From Lates calcarifer (Eukaryota > Chordata > Actinopteri > Centropomidae), in NCBI RefSeq assembly GCF_001640805.2, contig NC_066833.1, positions 12,343,344 to 12,407,343 on the forward strand: a stretch of 64,000 nt of DNA, read 5' to 3'. A program made the translations under genes and the position numbers. Positions 39,401 through 55,709 of the stretch are shown here, piece after piece. The notes under the pieces were generated by a model. It saw only the letters and a program-made list of their open reading frames with translations. It was not told the DNA's origin and did no database searches. Each line of letters opens with the position of its first letter. The stretch's first letter is position 1.

Positions 39401-40689
39401 TTGCCTGATGTGGAAAAAAGTTAAACTCTAAGTGGGTGAAGCTTTAAGTATCGTACATAATCCCTCTTACTTCTGACAGGAATAAGAAACTTGCCCTGAA
39501 GACCACTCACCGGATTTTTAAGTTAGTGTGTGAAAATCCAGGAGGATAAGAGAATGCCCCACTGGATACACCAGGATTAGTATATCTATTGATTTGTGTC
39601 ATCGTGAGGAACATGCAGTATATTACAAGCACATTAGAAGACAGTATCTCTCCACATTAAAATGTGAAGCAAAGGGAACAGGCAGAGATACTTCAAACAG
39701 CTGCTTAGCAGCTTTACTGATTTGCTGAATGTGTTTCTTCCCAACAGGTGTGTAGTACTGTGTTCTCATTAGAGAACTAACATCAAAGCCACAAACAAAA
39801 AATCTTTGTGTATGCTAGCAAGGACTGAAGACTTCTGTGTTCAGGGAGTAACTTTATAGAACTGCAGATCACAAGATTTGAGGAAACTTCAACAACAGCA
39901 TATGGCGGGAGGGGACTGGCATTGCAGTGACCAGTGCTCTAACTGGAGCAGTCCTCGGTGCTTTGTCTGCATAAAGTCTCCCACTGGGGAGCAAAAACCA
40001 CAAGGCCTGACAGTGTGTTGACTCTGCAGTGTGTTGACACTCTCCTGTATGTCACACCAGCACAGATGCTGAACTGGAGTAAAAATAGCCAACTGTGGCA
40101 TGGTCAGTGTCCAGCAAAGTGAAATAATTTCTATCCTTATTATCCCAGCATTTCCTGCAGCTTTTAAATGGGCACTATCACAGCACACACCAGCAGATTC
40201 TACTGTGAGAGTGAAAAACAAAGAAAAGAAAAACAAGTTAATATAAAAATAGGATGTGTGTGTGTTTTCATAGTTGTGAGAGGGGATGAAATAAAATCAC
40301 AGACATAAATAAATCATGAGAAGTTGATCTTCAGCCGATTGATTATAAAACTCATAGCCCAGCATTACTTCACGGGTCATGTCCCTCCGGCAGTGTCCCA
40401 GTGGCTTGCAATTGATTTGTAACACCACTACTCCTTATCCTGAACACACACATTGCAAGTAGACAAGCCCATATGCTAATTTTGATTAATACACAAGTAT
40501 GATTGACATGCTGCTGCCACTCCAAGTGGTAGAAATAATACAGCATGATTTCAAACACAGAACACATGTAGATAAAAAAAGGGGTCAAAAAAGGTCAAAA
40601 TCCAAACATCAATTGGCTTGCATATTTTATTTTGCCAAAAGAAAAAAAAAAAACAGAACAGAAAAAAAAAGGGTGACCAATGCAGTGAA

Positions 40690-40815
40690 ATGACTGACAT
40701 CATCCAGTTCAGGCCTGTGAATCACAGACTGATTGAAAGTCTTTGTCAAGACGTTGGAATCAGAGCTGATCCCCAGCTGCTGCTTCATCGTGGCTGTCGG
40801 ATATATGTGCTTTCC
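40690..40815 (+). pseudogene. Probable hAT-type (ZBED5-like) transposase remnant
   Basis: The translated stretch EMTDIIQFRPVNHRLIESLC continues with QDVGIRADPQLLLHRGCRIYVLS. It resembles the catalytic-core segment of domesticated and mobile hAT transposases of the ZBED5/FAM200 type. There a motif like NFI-K-R-LN-RLF--LC--MG is followed by LLLHTEVRWLSRG--L. The likeness runs for about 40 residues and then ends in a frame with stops. The Trp of the RWLS motif is lost, and neither an N-terminal zinc finger nor a C-terminal dimerisation domain is seen nearby. It is a fragment with no expected function. The call rests on remembered motif similarity only. Confidence 0.4.
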
Positions 40816-40830
40816 TTAATGAGTACCTGA

Positions 40831-43384
40831 ACCATGTTGACCCACTGTGGGTTGTTGATGTTGTCACCTAACGAACTGAACATGTCACTACAAGGTAAAG
40901 AAATCCTATGAGGTTAATGGTTTTAAAGCAAGGTCAGACAGCAGGAGAGGAGATGTGAGGACGGACATGTTCGCAGTTTCATATTGTGTGATACCCACAG
41001 TCTCCAAAAGACAGTGCTCCTGTGGTGAAAATGGTCAAGATATGTGTCTCTGAGCTCAACATTTACTCATGATTGAGTGATATTGACAGGACATCTGTTT
41101 AACTGGACTGAGTGAGGAACCCTTTCAGTAGGACTGAGAGCAGCAGGCTGCCTACCAGACTGCAGGAACAGATGATGGATGTGTCCTCGGACTCTGGGCT
41201 AAAGATGAAACATACAAGACAAGACATTATCACAGTGTTCAGACCTTAACGAATCCTTATCCTGTGGATCTAACGTCTTGTGTGAGGTGACTTCTTTAGC
41301 TTTGACCCAAATGAAAATGTAGCAGAGGAACAGACTCAGTGTGGGGAACAGCCTGATTACAGCTGTGGTCACTCCACTGTCAATCTGACATGTCATTAAA
41401 GGGAGACAAAGCTAGGTGCTAAATCTTTTTTTCACTTAAGTTTGGAAATAATTTATTTTAGGAATTGCCTCTTCAATAATGATATCAAAAATGGCTTAAA
41501 GTAACTTACTGTATTACTGTTTTTCTGATAGAAGAATAACTATGGTGCCACTGAAAATGACAGCTGAGTACCAAATTGACTGGAAAGCAGTGATCTGACT
41601 AACCTTGACTCTTTTTCAGCCACCTACTTTTTTCTGGCTAGAACAGATTTCACCCAATGTTTAAAACATTTTTGAAACTTTGAAAAATATTTGTATTGCA
41701 ATTTTCTGGTTTTATGTTGATTTGACTAGTCTATATGTTAATGGTTTGAAGGTCTGGGCTGTATGTCCCAGAAGGAAGACAAAATACAGACTCTCAGAAC
41801 AAGTTGTGTTGGGTTTGAACCCCAAGAGCCTATGTTGTAAAAAAGCAGTTTGAAAATTCAAGTCATGTCACTGTGTCATTAATAACAAGCATTAGGATAT
41901 TACACATAGAACCTTTAAGTTTTAATAATGTAGTAAACTACAACAAAACCAGCTCACGACTACAGTTCTAGGATGGAAATAACTGTTGGACATTTTTGTA
42001 GTTTTGTGTGATTTAATGTTTTATTCATAACGTCCAAAAAAGCTAAAGTCAGTTTCTCATGTCAGTTGTGTTTTAGATTCGAAAAACCCACTTATCACAC
42101 AATTAAAAAGCACAGAAGTGAGAATGAAGTTATCAAAATGCAGAATTTCAGAGATAAAAACAGACTGTTACATGTGTTTTTCCACATGGTTGAAGTTGAG
42201 GCATTGTAGTTTGATCCAACAGCGCTCCACTGCATGTCCCAGTGGAAGGGAAATAAAAGTAAGTAGTACACAGCTTTGAAGAGGAGCAACTGAGGACCAT
42301 GCAAATAGGCAGAATATTTCATGTCAGGGCCAGTCATAATGACAAAAGAAAAAAAGCATACCTTTTAGTTTCATTCAGCAAAGCTGCTCCGTCGTTAAAT
42401 AGTTGCTGTGCCATGACCTCTTGGGAAATTAAAAACATATTGTGCCACAATTTCCCTGTGACTCAGAGGATCCCTGGGGAGAGCACTTTTAAAATTTCTA
42501 ATAAAGGAGACTTCAAATTACAGAGAGGGGACCTGGCATTAATTAAACTGGGGATTCCAGTAGGGTCAACTTCTCATATTTATCTGTTTATACTCATGGT
42601 TTGGTCTTCTGTAAAGACTGTTTGGTGTATTGAGGTCACAGCTCATGGGTAAAACAAACATGTGGGTGTTCACAAGTATGATACAGAGATGATTTATGTG
42701 TTACAATAAACCAAAATGATAAGGTCATAAAAATGTTTTGCAGTAGTGGGGGGTGGGGGGGGGGGGGGCAAAGTTCTATTATTTTTCTTCTTTAAAGAAT
42801 TGAAAGGATCTTTTAACTGTGGAAAATGTGCTGTTTGCTCCTTAATTATTACCACATTTAATGTCGTCACCTCATATGTCAGATTAAGAGCAAGTCTGGT
42901 TCACCAAGCTTTGTTTGCCCTACAAAATGAACTACACCAGCAGGAATCTGTCGTTATTGCTGCTGTACCAATCTACAAATTGTTTGCGGTCTTGGGCTTT
43001 ATTGCAGACTGGTTTGCAGGCAGTGTACAAAGGATGTGAGATGTTGTTTTTCTGTGTTGTATCTGACTAATATTATACTTCCTGTTTTGAGGAATACAAC
43101 TGCAAGTTTTGATTTTAGGTTTTTTGTCCTACTGGTGGTGGAAACTAAACACAACAATGTCATGTGAATTGCTGAGGTTTGATGACGTAGAATGAAGTCC
43201 GACAGATGCAGTTTGGTGTGGATATTTATGATCCGTGTGCATGATTTCAAGTGATTTATTGCATTTTCCTGTAGTTCTGCTCCTAACTTATAATTTTCAT
43301 TTCTCTGTGAATCTACATGAAGTGTTTACATTCAACCATGATGTCAGACAACTCTGCAAAACCCCAGATTACATTCAGTCACTC
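40831..43384 (+). other. Intron 1, unannotated stretch
   Basis: No gene is recognised. A minus-strand open frame at 41199-41396 has one hydrophobic segment but no decisive family motif. A poly-G run lies at 42748-42768. Text at about 41880-41920 (TTACACATAGAACCTTTAAG) resembles ends of dispersed fish repeats. Confidence 0.55.
42748..42768 (+). repeat. Poly-G run
   Basis: Six G, one T, then 14 G. It could form a G-quadruplex on the + strand. Confidence 0.95.
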
Positions 43385-43690
43385 TGATCAATACTTTTAT
43401 ATTAACAATGGGAAGAAATGACTATGTGTGACATGAAAGGTGTCATTTGTTGTGACAAACCCACAGAGCTCTGCAATTCTCCTCAGATCTAGGGAACATT
43501 TCAGTTTTGGTTGATTTTCACCACTATCAACAACCTTGTTTCCAGGCACAGCAGGCAGTGCTTACAAACCCACTATTAAACTACCTGCCCAGCATCAAAC
43601 AACAGACTAACTTAGCAACTAGCTGGTGAACATAGTGCAGCATTTAGCAGCTATAGAGCCAGATATTGTTTGGGCAGGCTAAAGCTGCTA
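43385..43690 (+). repeat. Dispersed repeat, copy A
   Basis: Aligns by eye with 62350-62600. Shared blocks in the same order are: TGATCAATACTTTTAT against CCAATCAATATTTTTAT; GACTATGTGTGACATGAA against GATTATGTGCAGTGTGAA; GTGACAAACCCACAGA, identical in both; and AACTAGCTGGTGAACATAGT followed by GCAGCATTTAGCA against CAGCTAGCTGATGAACATAC followed by TGAAACATTTAGCA. The last block is text I know from a widespread non-coding repeat of percomorph fish. No coding and no clear terminal repeats. Confidence 0.7.
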
Positions 43691-43699
43691 TCACTTTGG

Positions 43700-46535
<2,836 letters not shown>

Positions 46536-47454
46536 CCTCCTCTGTGGTCCTGAATGTCTGTATAAAATTGTTTAGCATACATGGGTTTCATAACTTCCTC
46601 TGTGAAATGTTGCAGATATTTACACACATTTAACTTCAGTGTGTGATTTGGACCACAGTGTCACACTGTCACATGAGAGTTGTTAGGTCACATGACAATC
46701 ATGTGAGAATATGGGCAACCAGTGTAGCATTTCTGTTGGTCTTGGTTGTAATTTTGACAGTGAGTAATGCATTTCAGTAATAGGCCACATGATGGTGACA
46801 ACCATCTCGACCTCCACCAAAGCTTAGTCTAGTGTACAATGGCACAGACTCACTCTGCGGCTTTGGCTGTAAATAACAACAAACAACTTCAGCGTGGGTA
46901 AACTCCAAGGAGATCAAATGCACATTGACAGTCAGGGCTGTAACCACAGGAAGCCTTCCAATATTTTGAGGCCCTATCACAAGCTAGGTTCTTTAACTGA
47001 CAGTCAGAGCCCAGGCAACAGGCCTGGGATTGTCACGACTGTGGGATATACAGAGTCTAACGTCAACTCTTTCTAATCTGCACTGAGCCTCTGATGCAGG
47101 ATATCAAAAGTGCCTATTATGTTTAAGGAAAATTAAAATTTAAAAGTGAGGCAGCTGTGTCATCAACTTCTGAAAGTTTCGGGAGCAGATGCAATAACCA
47201 TGTTAGCATGGTGTGAAATTGATCTTTTGACAAATGTTTTATTAAACCTTTAAATGGCAATTATAAAAGGATTGACGGATTATTATTGAAAATGTAAAAC
47301 ATAAAGAAAAAATGACCGCAGACTTGTCCTTGAAGTTTTGGAGCTTCAGATGCTTCCTGGAAGGTGTCCTGTGGTCTCATGATCCCCATTTGGCAGAACT
47401 GGAGTCCACATGCCAAACATCTGGGCAGGTGGCATCCAGCCACTCGGCTAATAG

Positions 47455-47474
47455 CAGGCCAGATATCTGGCCTG
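47455..47474 (+). repeat. Perfect 20-bp palindrome
   Basis: CAGGCCAGATATCTGGCCTG equals its own reverse complement. A cruciform or a dimeric factor site are both possible; no function is shown by the sequence. Confidence 0.9.
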
Positions 47475-50400
47475 TCTTTGATGTGCAGAGAGGGATTACT
47501 GAGGTCCTCTGCTCTCACTCTTTACAACCCGGTATTAAAGGGGCATCAAATCATCTATAATCTTTATCGACCTCCATGGGCGAACAGTAGATGTTGCAAC
47601 AATAGCGACAGATGAGGCACAAAGAGAGAGGGAGACAAGTAAACCAAGCAATTTGAGAGAAATTTCTATTGAAAAACTGATTAATAGTGGAATAATTATA
47701 TTTGTGCTTTGTTTGAAAGGGTGTTCAGTCTTCATAACTGCAACGTGATGCCAGTCGCTCATTTGTACGACAATACAAGGATGTGTGTGTATGTGCATAA
47801 TGTGTGTGTGGGTGGGTGGCTGAATGGGCCTGTGGAGTTTTTGTTCCAGAATAGAATGAGCACCAGAAAGTGAGTTTATGAAATGCCACCACCTCAAATG
47901 TAATTATTAATTCAGTGAAATTAATCATCCACTCTATCAGTCCCCTGCAGATACACTCTGCAGAAATATGGTCATTTTGTCCTATAAAAATGTTTCTTAC
48001 TGTGACTTTGATCAGTCAGTCAAGGACAGGATCAGTGGTCCAGGATTTTCAATTCTTGTTCGATCTGCCCGTCCTTTGTTGCATTGCTGCATTATCTCCT
48101 TTTTTTTAACTCAGCCATTTGGGAGGATTGTGATTAGAGGCCAAATTAAACTGGGTGTGTTTAGGTGTGCAGTTTAAACCCCTGTGTCTGCCAGACTTCC
48201 TTAGGCTCTGGCTTTAGATCCAGCTTAGACTAATGGACTGTGAGATCTACTCTTGACTCAAAACAAGCTCTTTCGCATGAGCAAAAACACTAATCAGACT
48301 TGTTTACTTGGATGATTTATGTAGCATGAAAAACATGAATCCCCATGCTCATAAATGTTACACGCTTGAGAGGCAAATATTGTTTTACTTTTGCACTCAC
48401 CAAAAGGGGAAGGTTTGGATTTAGTGAGTCAGTAAATGGGTAAGTAAGTGCACTTATTGCACCATCTTGTGAATAAAGCAAGTGTTGCACGTCATCAGGA
48501 GTCCCAGGACAATAAAGATGTTACAGTGGGGAGAAATTATAGTCAATTATAATCTCATGCACCAGACACATTTTCTAAAATACTTAAAATTGCAAGCACT
48601 TTTATTTGTAGATACATGTGCTGGGTTATGAATAACTTGTCACAAAATGACAAGAGCTAGGAGCTGATATTTATTTGCATCTGTATCTTTCTCATATCCC
48701 TGAAGGGACACCATATTTTATATTGATGATTCATGTCAAGAGATAGTAGATCCTACTTTTCCTCTCCGGAAGTTTCATCAACCCTAACATGTGGCTTCAA
48801 TCCAACAGATATCATTTCCCCAGAGTTCCCTGGCAAAGAAAAACAACAACACAGGTGTCTTGGTTATGATGAATACTAAATAAAAGGTTGGCCAGGGAAC
48901 TGTGACGGCGTTTCTTCAGTGGCAGTTGGGTGGGAGTGTTTGTGTTTTGGAGTGGGTGCCAGAGTCTGAGAGAAGCAGAGAGTGGTACGAGATTGAGAGC
49001 TTAGGAAATGAAATCCTGTGTTAATGACAGAGGTACCTTAATTAAACCCGAATATCTAAATGACCGCAGAAAAACAAAGTCGACAGTTAGACAAATGCCT
49101 AAGGCGGGACTGTTTGCCGGTGCAGTGCCCAGGGCAGATTTCTCCTTGGCTATATCAGTGTCTACCATACAGAATGACTGATCAGAACTGTGAGCAACAT
49201 TAGATGAGGTGGAAAAGTAGAGCACACTTGGCTCATGTATAGCAGGTAATATGCTCCTTTGCTATCTTGACAGCAGCATTATACTTTGCATTCAGCATGT
49301 CTGTACTGTACTCCCCTCTTCTGAGCCATGACCTCAAGCTGTATAGTGGAATAAACAGCCTGAAATTGTTCCCAAACCACCACAGGCCAAAAAATAACCA
49401 TAGCTTTACCAGAGGGAAAGCTACAGGATCCTGAATGATTCACATGGCCCAGAGTTTGATAGGAACATGCCAGGACTATTATGAAGTTTCTATGGGATTA
49501 AAGATACTATGACACGAAAATCACCAACCAGGTTGACTCATTTTAATAGAGAGATGGATAATGGCTGCTATTTTCCCCAGCGGAGAACAATTAATAGGCT
49601 ATGTTCTGTTCGACTTTGAGGTCAAGAATTACTTACTGTTTTGGTTAGACCCAGGCACAAGCTCTAGCTGCTGGAAATGATTCACCTCAATTACACATAA
49701 AGACTGATTAGGGACCTGTCTCACCATGGTGATCCAAATGAATTATCCCCAGAATGTCAGTAGTTTCTAATCACATTTATAAAACATGTCCTTTATGGGC
49801 CCATGGCCGTTGCGTTAGTGCACGCTGTACTCACATCTCTGAGAGTGCTGAATGTAGTGGACTATTCTATTTGTGTGTTGCTGTATTGTGCTGGAGAGCC
49901 TGTCCATTTTCAAGAGCATCTCTCACTGCTCCATTAGCTGAATACGGTCGGATATGCAGGGAATAGCAGCATGGGAGGAAAAAGGGACAGAAAAAAAATG
50001 GGAATACTAACATTTGAAGAGAGAGAGGTTTGCTGAGTGCATTGTTCTGAATTTGGTGCTCCACTTATTTTTCATGCTCTGTTGGAGGAAACCAGAAAGA
50101 GGGCAGCAAGGGGAGAGCAGAGATGAGTCAGAACTCCTACACTAATGATTGAAACAAGTTTTGCAGGTTTACATGTAAGATCATCATTTTAATGTATGGC
50201 ATTTAGTCAAACGAGAGAGCAAAACATAAAGGCATACTACTTAAAATCTACTTAAAATGGTCAAGTAAGTTCATCACCTTGTAGTGTAAACCTACCTCAA
50301 ACTCTAATAGTGAGAGCAGCAGGGTAATCAGCAAAAGTTATATTTTCTTCTTGTTAATCAGAAGGTCTGCTGGGAACACTCATTACATCCAGCATTCATT

Positions 50401-53400
50401 TACATGTCTCATAACAGTTTGAGGAAACCACCCTTATTTATTAAACATGTTATTCCACCCAGCAGCAGAGTAAGACAAACCATGATGACACCCCGCTGAT
50501 TGCACAGTATTTACCTCACTTGAATGACTGTATTAAACTAACATTGAGGTCTTGGCACTCAGTTGTGTAATGAAGGTTGGAATTGAAACACAATAACTGT
50601 AATGTGTCGAATGGCAATCCGAGAGCGCCGTCCCTGGTGCCGTATTCACGGGCCGACATTGAGATGGTGGTTAATGGTGCAAAACATGTGTGCCTCACAT
50701 TCCACTCTGCATGTCTGAGCTTTTCCTCCATTAAGTCAGACTCATATTCTCTCATTATATCTGAAAGAAGGGGGGGTTAGAGAGGTTATGATGTCAGCCA
50801 GATTTGTGTTTACTCCCCACTGTATGTATGTGGAGATTTCAAAGTGCTGACCAACGATAAAAGTAATCAGCCTGACATTTGATTGAGGATTATTTATGAA
50901 TTATGCAGCTTAACTATGATGCATGAGAAGATGAAAGATTTAGGAGCGAGTTGTTATCACTTTGAGTCAGTTTCTCAGACATGTTCGCTGAGTTAACACA
51001 TCACTATCATTTTTCTCCCCTAATCTTGAGCTAAACAATGTTTAGAATCTCTGCAGCCTCGCTTTTAGCCCTGTTTATGACTTCTGAAGATTCCTGATAG
51101 ATAAAGAAAGTACAGGGAGGTGCCATGTCTTCTGTAACACATCTTATCATAATGAAGCGTATGGGATGCAGTAAAATGTGTTACAGACTTTGTTCCTGCA
51201 CGCAAAGGTTATGTTCACTCTGTAGATTTGTTTTGCTTTTTTCCCTAAGATTCATTCCCCACATTCTTTGTTCTTTTCTGCTCAGAAGGAACCCTAGGAT
51301 TAAGACATCACATCCTTTTTGTGTCTGCCTTCTAATGCCTGTTGGCAGCAACTGTTTTGACTGAACTGAGGTGTCTCCTTGAGTACTTTTCAAGTCAGCC
51401 ATGTGGCTTTCTTTCCATTGTTATGTCTGTGTCTTGTCCTCCAGTGCAGGTTGGGCAAAAATGATGACACTGTCTCAGATGCCTTATGTAAGATTTATGT
51501 ATTGTCAGGGCAATGATGATTTATTTATTTGTTTGGTTGTTTAACAGGGACATTTCAGCATCAAAATACAAACTGCACGGATCAACAGTAGAGATTAAGA
51601 TGAAACAAAATGAGGCTCCATGTTTTTTTTTTTTCTTTTTCTTTCTCTGTTTGACCATTTGAAAACATCAGCGCATCTGTGTGGGGAGAGAAAAATGTAA
51701 ACTGGGGACATGTTTAGCTGCAGTGTGAATGTGTCATTATGGCAGGAAGCAAGGAATGTTCTCTGTCATACTGCTCCCTAATGCTCACGGCTTGTGTTGA
51801 AATAACATTATGGCCATTTTCCTACCCTGCATATGTGTCACAAGTAGTTATTTATACAAGAATGAAGAAAAAAGGAGTATCTTTAAACAAAACAGAATAA
51901 ATATTGCGCTAGAGCTTAAAAGACCTTATATCAAATAATTGAAACTAAATGAATGGTTGAAGATTGGGTCATTACATTCTCTATTTTATCTGGTTTTAAG
52001 AGGTTAATAATAGATTAGATAACTGGGTGAGAGGGAGGTTTTTGCAGTGTAGTTCTCTGACTGACAGCCCTGTGGCATACACCACTGGTCCTAAGAAAAC
52101 ATTCAGAAATATCATGTAAATATTCAGTTCATGTCACTTTGTGATCCGAGTCTTTCTGCTGGGAGGTTGTAATGAAGCCATTAAATCAAGGGATGCTCTG
52201 TCTCAACCTTAAACCTGCATGAGCCAGCCTTAATGGTTTCCAACTGCCAATCAGTGCTCTGGTATATTCTACCGCCCCCACCCCCACCCCCCCGTAAATG
52301 AATTCAAATCCTCCTTCCTCATACTCAGAAAAGCTGCCCGATGACACGCAGCCTGCTTGGAAATGGATGTCCTCCGGAGAAGCACTGAAGTGATTCCTGC
52401 AGGTTATTTAAGGGGAAAAGTGCCATGGGACCGTCAGATCACAGTCATAAAGATGATGTTTGAGGGTTTACCCCACTAGGGCTTATGAATTACATGGAGA
52501 GGTGTTGGTCTCTTAATGCATTTAGCATGGAGAGACAGATAATGAAGCAAGGCACTTGAGAATAAAAAAAATACTGGGAAAAGACACATAATGGATTGAC
52601 ATTTAAGACACTTTTGTTATAATTGGTAACAGCATGTGCAAATTTTATGAAGTCAATCATCTTTCCAAAGTATGATGCTGCTGCAGATGAGGGCTTCATC
52701 TTAATGCATTTCTACTTTCACTGAAAAGTCTAGTTAAGTTGAGATGATTCTATTTATGAGGCCCTGAATCACGGATTTGTCTTCAAGGACTTTACAGTCT
52801 GAAAAGAAGACACCCTATGTCCTTAGACCGTTGTTTAGAATTAAAATAAACTCCACAAAAAAACTTTTAACAGAAAAACCTTTAGAAAAAAACAGCAATC
52901 TTCCTCCAGGATTAGGTCAGTGGCCCTATCCCCTTCCCTCTGTCATTGCATTGTGTGTATTGTGTGTAAGTTCCCATCATGTACAACGTGCACAGCAGAC
53001 TGCACATGGCAGCTTCATTAAATTTTGCCCAGAGACCCCGAAACCGAGTACTACTCTTATTCGGAAATATTGTCCTTCTCTCAACTGAATCAATAAAGGT
53101 GTTAGAACTACATTTTGACAGAGGACTCCTCTGTGAGACAGAGGTAGTAAGTAGATGTAGTAAAAAGGAGGTAAAAATGCAGGATTTACTTTAAAGTGGC
53201 ATGAACAGATTCCTCTATGTTCACCAGCTCGTCACCAACCATGTCAGGGTAATACACACTGGGTTTTTGGAGATAACAGCTGCCTTGCTGCAGCCAACAC
53301 CAGCGCTATGAGAGTGATGTGATTGAAAATAGTACGGATTGCAGGCCTGTAAAAAAAAAAAGCTGAACAGTAGGCCTTTTTCAAAGAAAACATTTTGACA

Positions 53401-55683
53401 TGTCACAGCAGAAAAAGCACAGGTGTAAACAATAAAGTTACTGATGGCTGCATTCCATTTAGCTGCTCTGGTTTCAGGGACCTGCGACCCTGTGACACCT
53501 ATCACATACAAGTAGTCATGTGATCCATCGTTACTATAAACATTTTGATTATTGCTGCTCTAAAGCCCATTTTGTTTTCAGTTTGTATTGTGTTTTAGTG
53601 CTGCATGCATTATTACCAAACAAATGAATCAAGGAATTTCTACATAATAAAACCTGGGGCATTTGGAGCCCCTGAGGTTTTTGGGGCCCCCGTGGCAGTT
53701 TCTTTGCTGGTTGGAAATTATATATAAATAATAATAATAGATAATTGATAATAATAATAAATTGGAGGGTTTCAGGTTTGTGAGAGTGTTTGTGCTCAAA
53801 CTGAAATTAGAACTGGAACACATGTTTTGATCTGTTTGCCATTACCATCTAAAAGTCTGTCACGCAGAATGGTTTTATTATAGAGCTCCGAATGACAACA
53901 AAGTAAACAATGCTGCATTAAGTGCCACAATAATTAGCTCTTGTATACAACTTGAGATACTCAGAGGATTACAATAGCTCTTTTCATTTGGTTTGTAACC
54001 ACCATGCTGCTGCTCTGTTTCAGCTTGTCAACAGCAGTGCCAAGTCCTCACTTGGGAATTGCCCAAGTCAGTCCTGTTACCTTCACTAAACTTGGTGCAA
54101 GATGTAACAAGAGAAAAATGCTCCATCAGTCACGTTGCAGATGCAGAAAGTGAGGAAATGGAGGGGGGCTCAGAAGCTGAGAAATAAACCAGTGGAAGCT
54201 CTGCCAACAAGCATTTCCTTGGTGAGATGATGGGAAAACTTCCCTGTACTCTCTGGGGACATCGTTTGTGAGCACACCAACGCCCTCCAGAGCCCAAAGT
54301 TTTACAGCGGAACCTGTGCAGTTGGTCGGGGTGTTTTGAGCATTTCCAAAGTGAAATCCTCTTTTGCCTCCGTTGCCTCCTCCATCAGATAAAGTCTGCC
54401 TGCCGAGGCTTAAGTGTGTCAATGAACGGGGAGGGGAGGATCAATGATAAGTGCAGCTTACCTTCTCAACTGCTTCGCACCAGCCAAATAGAGATTAAAC
54501 CATTTCAACCTAATAGCACATGTCAGTCAAAAGTCACACTTGAATACTTGTAGCCCCCCCCCCTCACCTACACTCTACTACCTCACATTTTCTAATTACA
54601 CTGGTTGGAAAGATGCTGCAATTTACCCCCCTAAAAAATGCAAATTGGCAATGAGAACTAACTGAAACAGTTTTCACCACGAAAACACTTTTGTACTGCA
54701 TCAAGGCCTGAGCTGAGATCTGTAATCATGTCAGCCATTTCTCTGAATCCTCAACGAAAACTCACTTTGAAGGTTACCACTGGTAATGCGTTCAAACACA
54801 CACACACACACTCAATACAAACATGCATGCACACACTCCCAGATCAAAGGCCTCAGGGTCTATTATTGCATAAAAAACAGCTGTACATCTCAATAGCAGC
54901 TTTTGTAAATAGTGCTCCTTTCTTGCTCTAATCACTGTTGTGGACATTGCAAAATTGCCCACTGTTACAGGGAATTACTCGACTGAACCCCACAACAGTG
55001 GCTTTGATTTGTTGTTCAACCATCTCAGATGTGAATACACCCTGTGGTCTGTAAATGAGAGCTTGTGTTGTTCCACCAGTGTCCCTTATTTAGACATCAG
55101 AGTGCTCATTAGGTGGATCAAGCTGATATCAAAGTCAGAGCACAAACGTCAATGTTATGGGGAATGCTGGGACCGTCGCAGTGTTTCTTAATGACATGTC
55201 TGCCATCTCTTCAGCTCGATTGTTATTTCACTGTCATTTCTCCAGCGTCTTGTCTGTTGACCTCTCCTGCCATGTGATTTCCTCTGCTTTAATACCTTCA
55301 TCACCATCCTCTATTATTTGATGTTTGGACAAAAGGAATCCAACACATTACTCATATTGCTCACACTGCAACTCTGATGCTGTTTGGCAAACACAAAACT
55401 AACCTTGGAAACTGGGCTGGAGTTGCTGGTGTGTAAACTTCCCTAAATCCAATAAAAAGCAGAGCAGTGCTGCAAATGTAGTCTAAACTCTGTATCTGTA
55501 ACCCCAGAAACTAATGTGGTTAAGTAATGATACAGCATAGTCCTTGGCAGTAGCTGTACAGTAACAGTTGCTGTAGGTACTAAGCTAGTTAGTTTGACAT
55601 TCTTCTGAATGTAACTTACTTTAAGAAGATAAATTTAATCAATTTCTTACACTGTTGCTCCTCTTTCTTTTTGAAAAGGCTAA

Positions 55684-55709
55684 ACACACACACACACACA
55701 CACACACAC
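55684..55709 (+). repeat. (CA)13 microsatellite
   Basis: Uninterrupted run of CA units. Confidence 0.95.

Larger units (their letters stand above)
28701..40680 (+). other. Intron 1, unannotated stretch
   Basis: No gene is recognised in these 12 kb. It contains a CAGTT array (32552-32572), poly-T (36449-36470), a TTTA run near 39150-39178 and an enhancer-like block at 33470-33680. Short open frames on both strands, including 39889-40236 on the minus strand, show no family motif. Confidence 0.6.

Noticed and set aside
40398..40415. CAGTGGCTTGCAA resembling a mariner-type terminal repeat
   Set aside because: The likeness stops after 13 bases and there is no inverted partner.
41199..41396. Minus-strand open frame with one hydrophobic segment, possibly a decayed seven-helix receptor
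   Set aside because: Only one helix-like stretch, and no decisive receptor motif in the flanking frames. Weak likeness to fish odorant-type receptors could be chance; a blastx search would decide.
41812..41830. GGGTTTGAACCCC-like T-arm, considered as a tRNA or tRNA-derived SINE
   Set aside because: The loop lacks the usual C, and no A box, D arm or acceptor stem is found at the right distance upstream.
53650..53700. GGGGCCCC-type words resembling a dispersed repeat
   Set aside because: Too short to assign, and no second copy is seen in the window.
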